Notes under the pieces: generated by a model
Database searches by the model: none
What the model saw: only the letters and a program-made list of their open reading frames with translations
What the model was told of the DNA's origin: nothing
Program-made: the position numbers and the translations under genes
In this document: positions 63,959 through 64,000 of the stretch, piece after piece
Layout of the letters: the number at the start of each line of letters is the position of its first letter
Position numbering within the stretch: position 1 is the first letter of the stretch
Origin: Comamonas flocculans
Lineage (GTDB): Bacteria > Pseudomonadota > Gammaproteobacteria > Burkholderiales > Burkholderiaceae_C
Direction: 5' to 3'
NCBI RefSeq assembly: GCF_007954405.1
Contig: NZ_CP042344.1
Location: 558,001-622,000 of the forward strand
Length of the DNA stretch: 64,000 bases

Positions 63959-64000
63959 GATAGCTGCGGGCGCTTGTGGGACAAGCGTTTGGGCCGTATT
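63959..64000. repeat. Dispersed palindromic intergenic repeat, copy 8 (cut by window end)
   Basis: ATAGCTGCGGGCGCTTGTGG followed by ACAAGCGTTTGGGCCG shows both arms. The window ends inside it. Confidence 0.65.

Overview
The window is high-GC and reads as a Betaproteobacterium, most likely Comamonadaceae. Four things point there: the gene orders gloB-mltD, pheS-pheT-ihfA-merR-tRNA-Pro, hupB-tRNA-Val-ppiD and yebC-purD-hemF; a CysB-type regulator; an IF3 gene opened by a rare start codon; and a short dispersed palindromic repeat with the core AGCTGCCAGCGCTTG. The metabolism suggested is a sulfide-oxidising, nirS-type denitrifier: two flavocytochrome c/sulfide dehydrogenase (FCSD) flavoproteins, one with its cytochrome subunit and one beside a Rieske protein, plus a cytochrome cd1 nitrite reductase.

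Layout. 0-4.4 kb: a partial YlqF GTPase, a ThDP enzyme, a Rieske protein and a first FCSD flavoprotein. 4.6-11 kb: pepA, lptFG, a cysB-type regulator and a methionine aminotransferase. 11-21 kb: rng, maf, then a sulfonate/nitrate-type ABC transporter and a toxin-antitoxin pair wedged before rlmH-rsfS-hemF-purD-yebC; nadD is missing from its usual place. 21-34 kb: a HerA-like ATPase, a dienoyl-CoA isomerase, a PLP dehydratase, upp, nirS facing a TonB receptor, rnhA, a methyltransferase, gloB, mltD and a hydrolase. 34.0-40.0 kb: a 5.9-kb integrative element in the 3' end of tRNA-His. 40-44.7 kb: ppiD, tRNA-Val, hupB, pgsA, qmcA, nfeD. 44.8-55 kb: a basic amino-acid decarboxylase, then the translation cluster thrS-infC-rpmI-rplT-pheS-pheT-ihfA and a MerR regulator. 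55-64 kb: tRNA-Pro, adenine deaminase, serB, crcB, a LOG protein, a P450, fccAB, a basic stress/plasmid-stabilisation-like protein and rmuC.

Two observations stand out. First, the thrS leader encodes a 15-residue peptide with four Thr codons (three consecutive), followed by three mutually exclusive hairpins, the last an intrinsic terminator: a complete amino-acid-responsive attenuator by inspection. Second, the tRNA-His element is compact and mostly of unknown function. It has a tyrosine recombinase, three small DNA-binding-type proteins, a replication-initiator-like gene carrying three 33-bp-phased palindromes, a run of four overlapping tiny genes and a palindrome-rich non-coding end. It is flanked by 49-bp tRNA repeats and carries a matching 20-bp repeat near each end.

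All calls come from reading the sequence and recalling family motifs; no database search was run.
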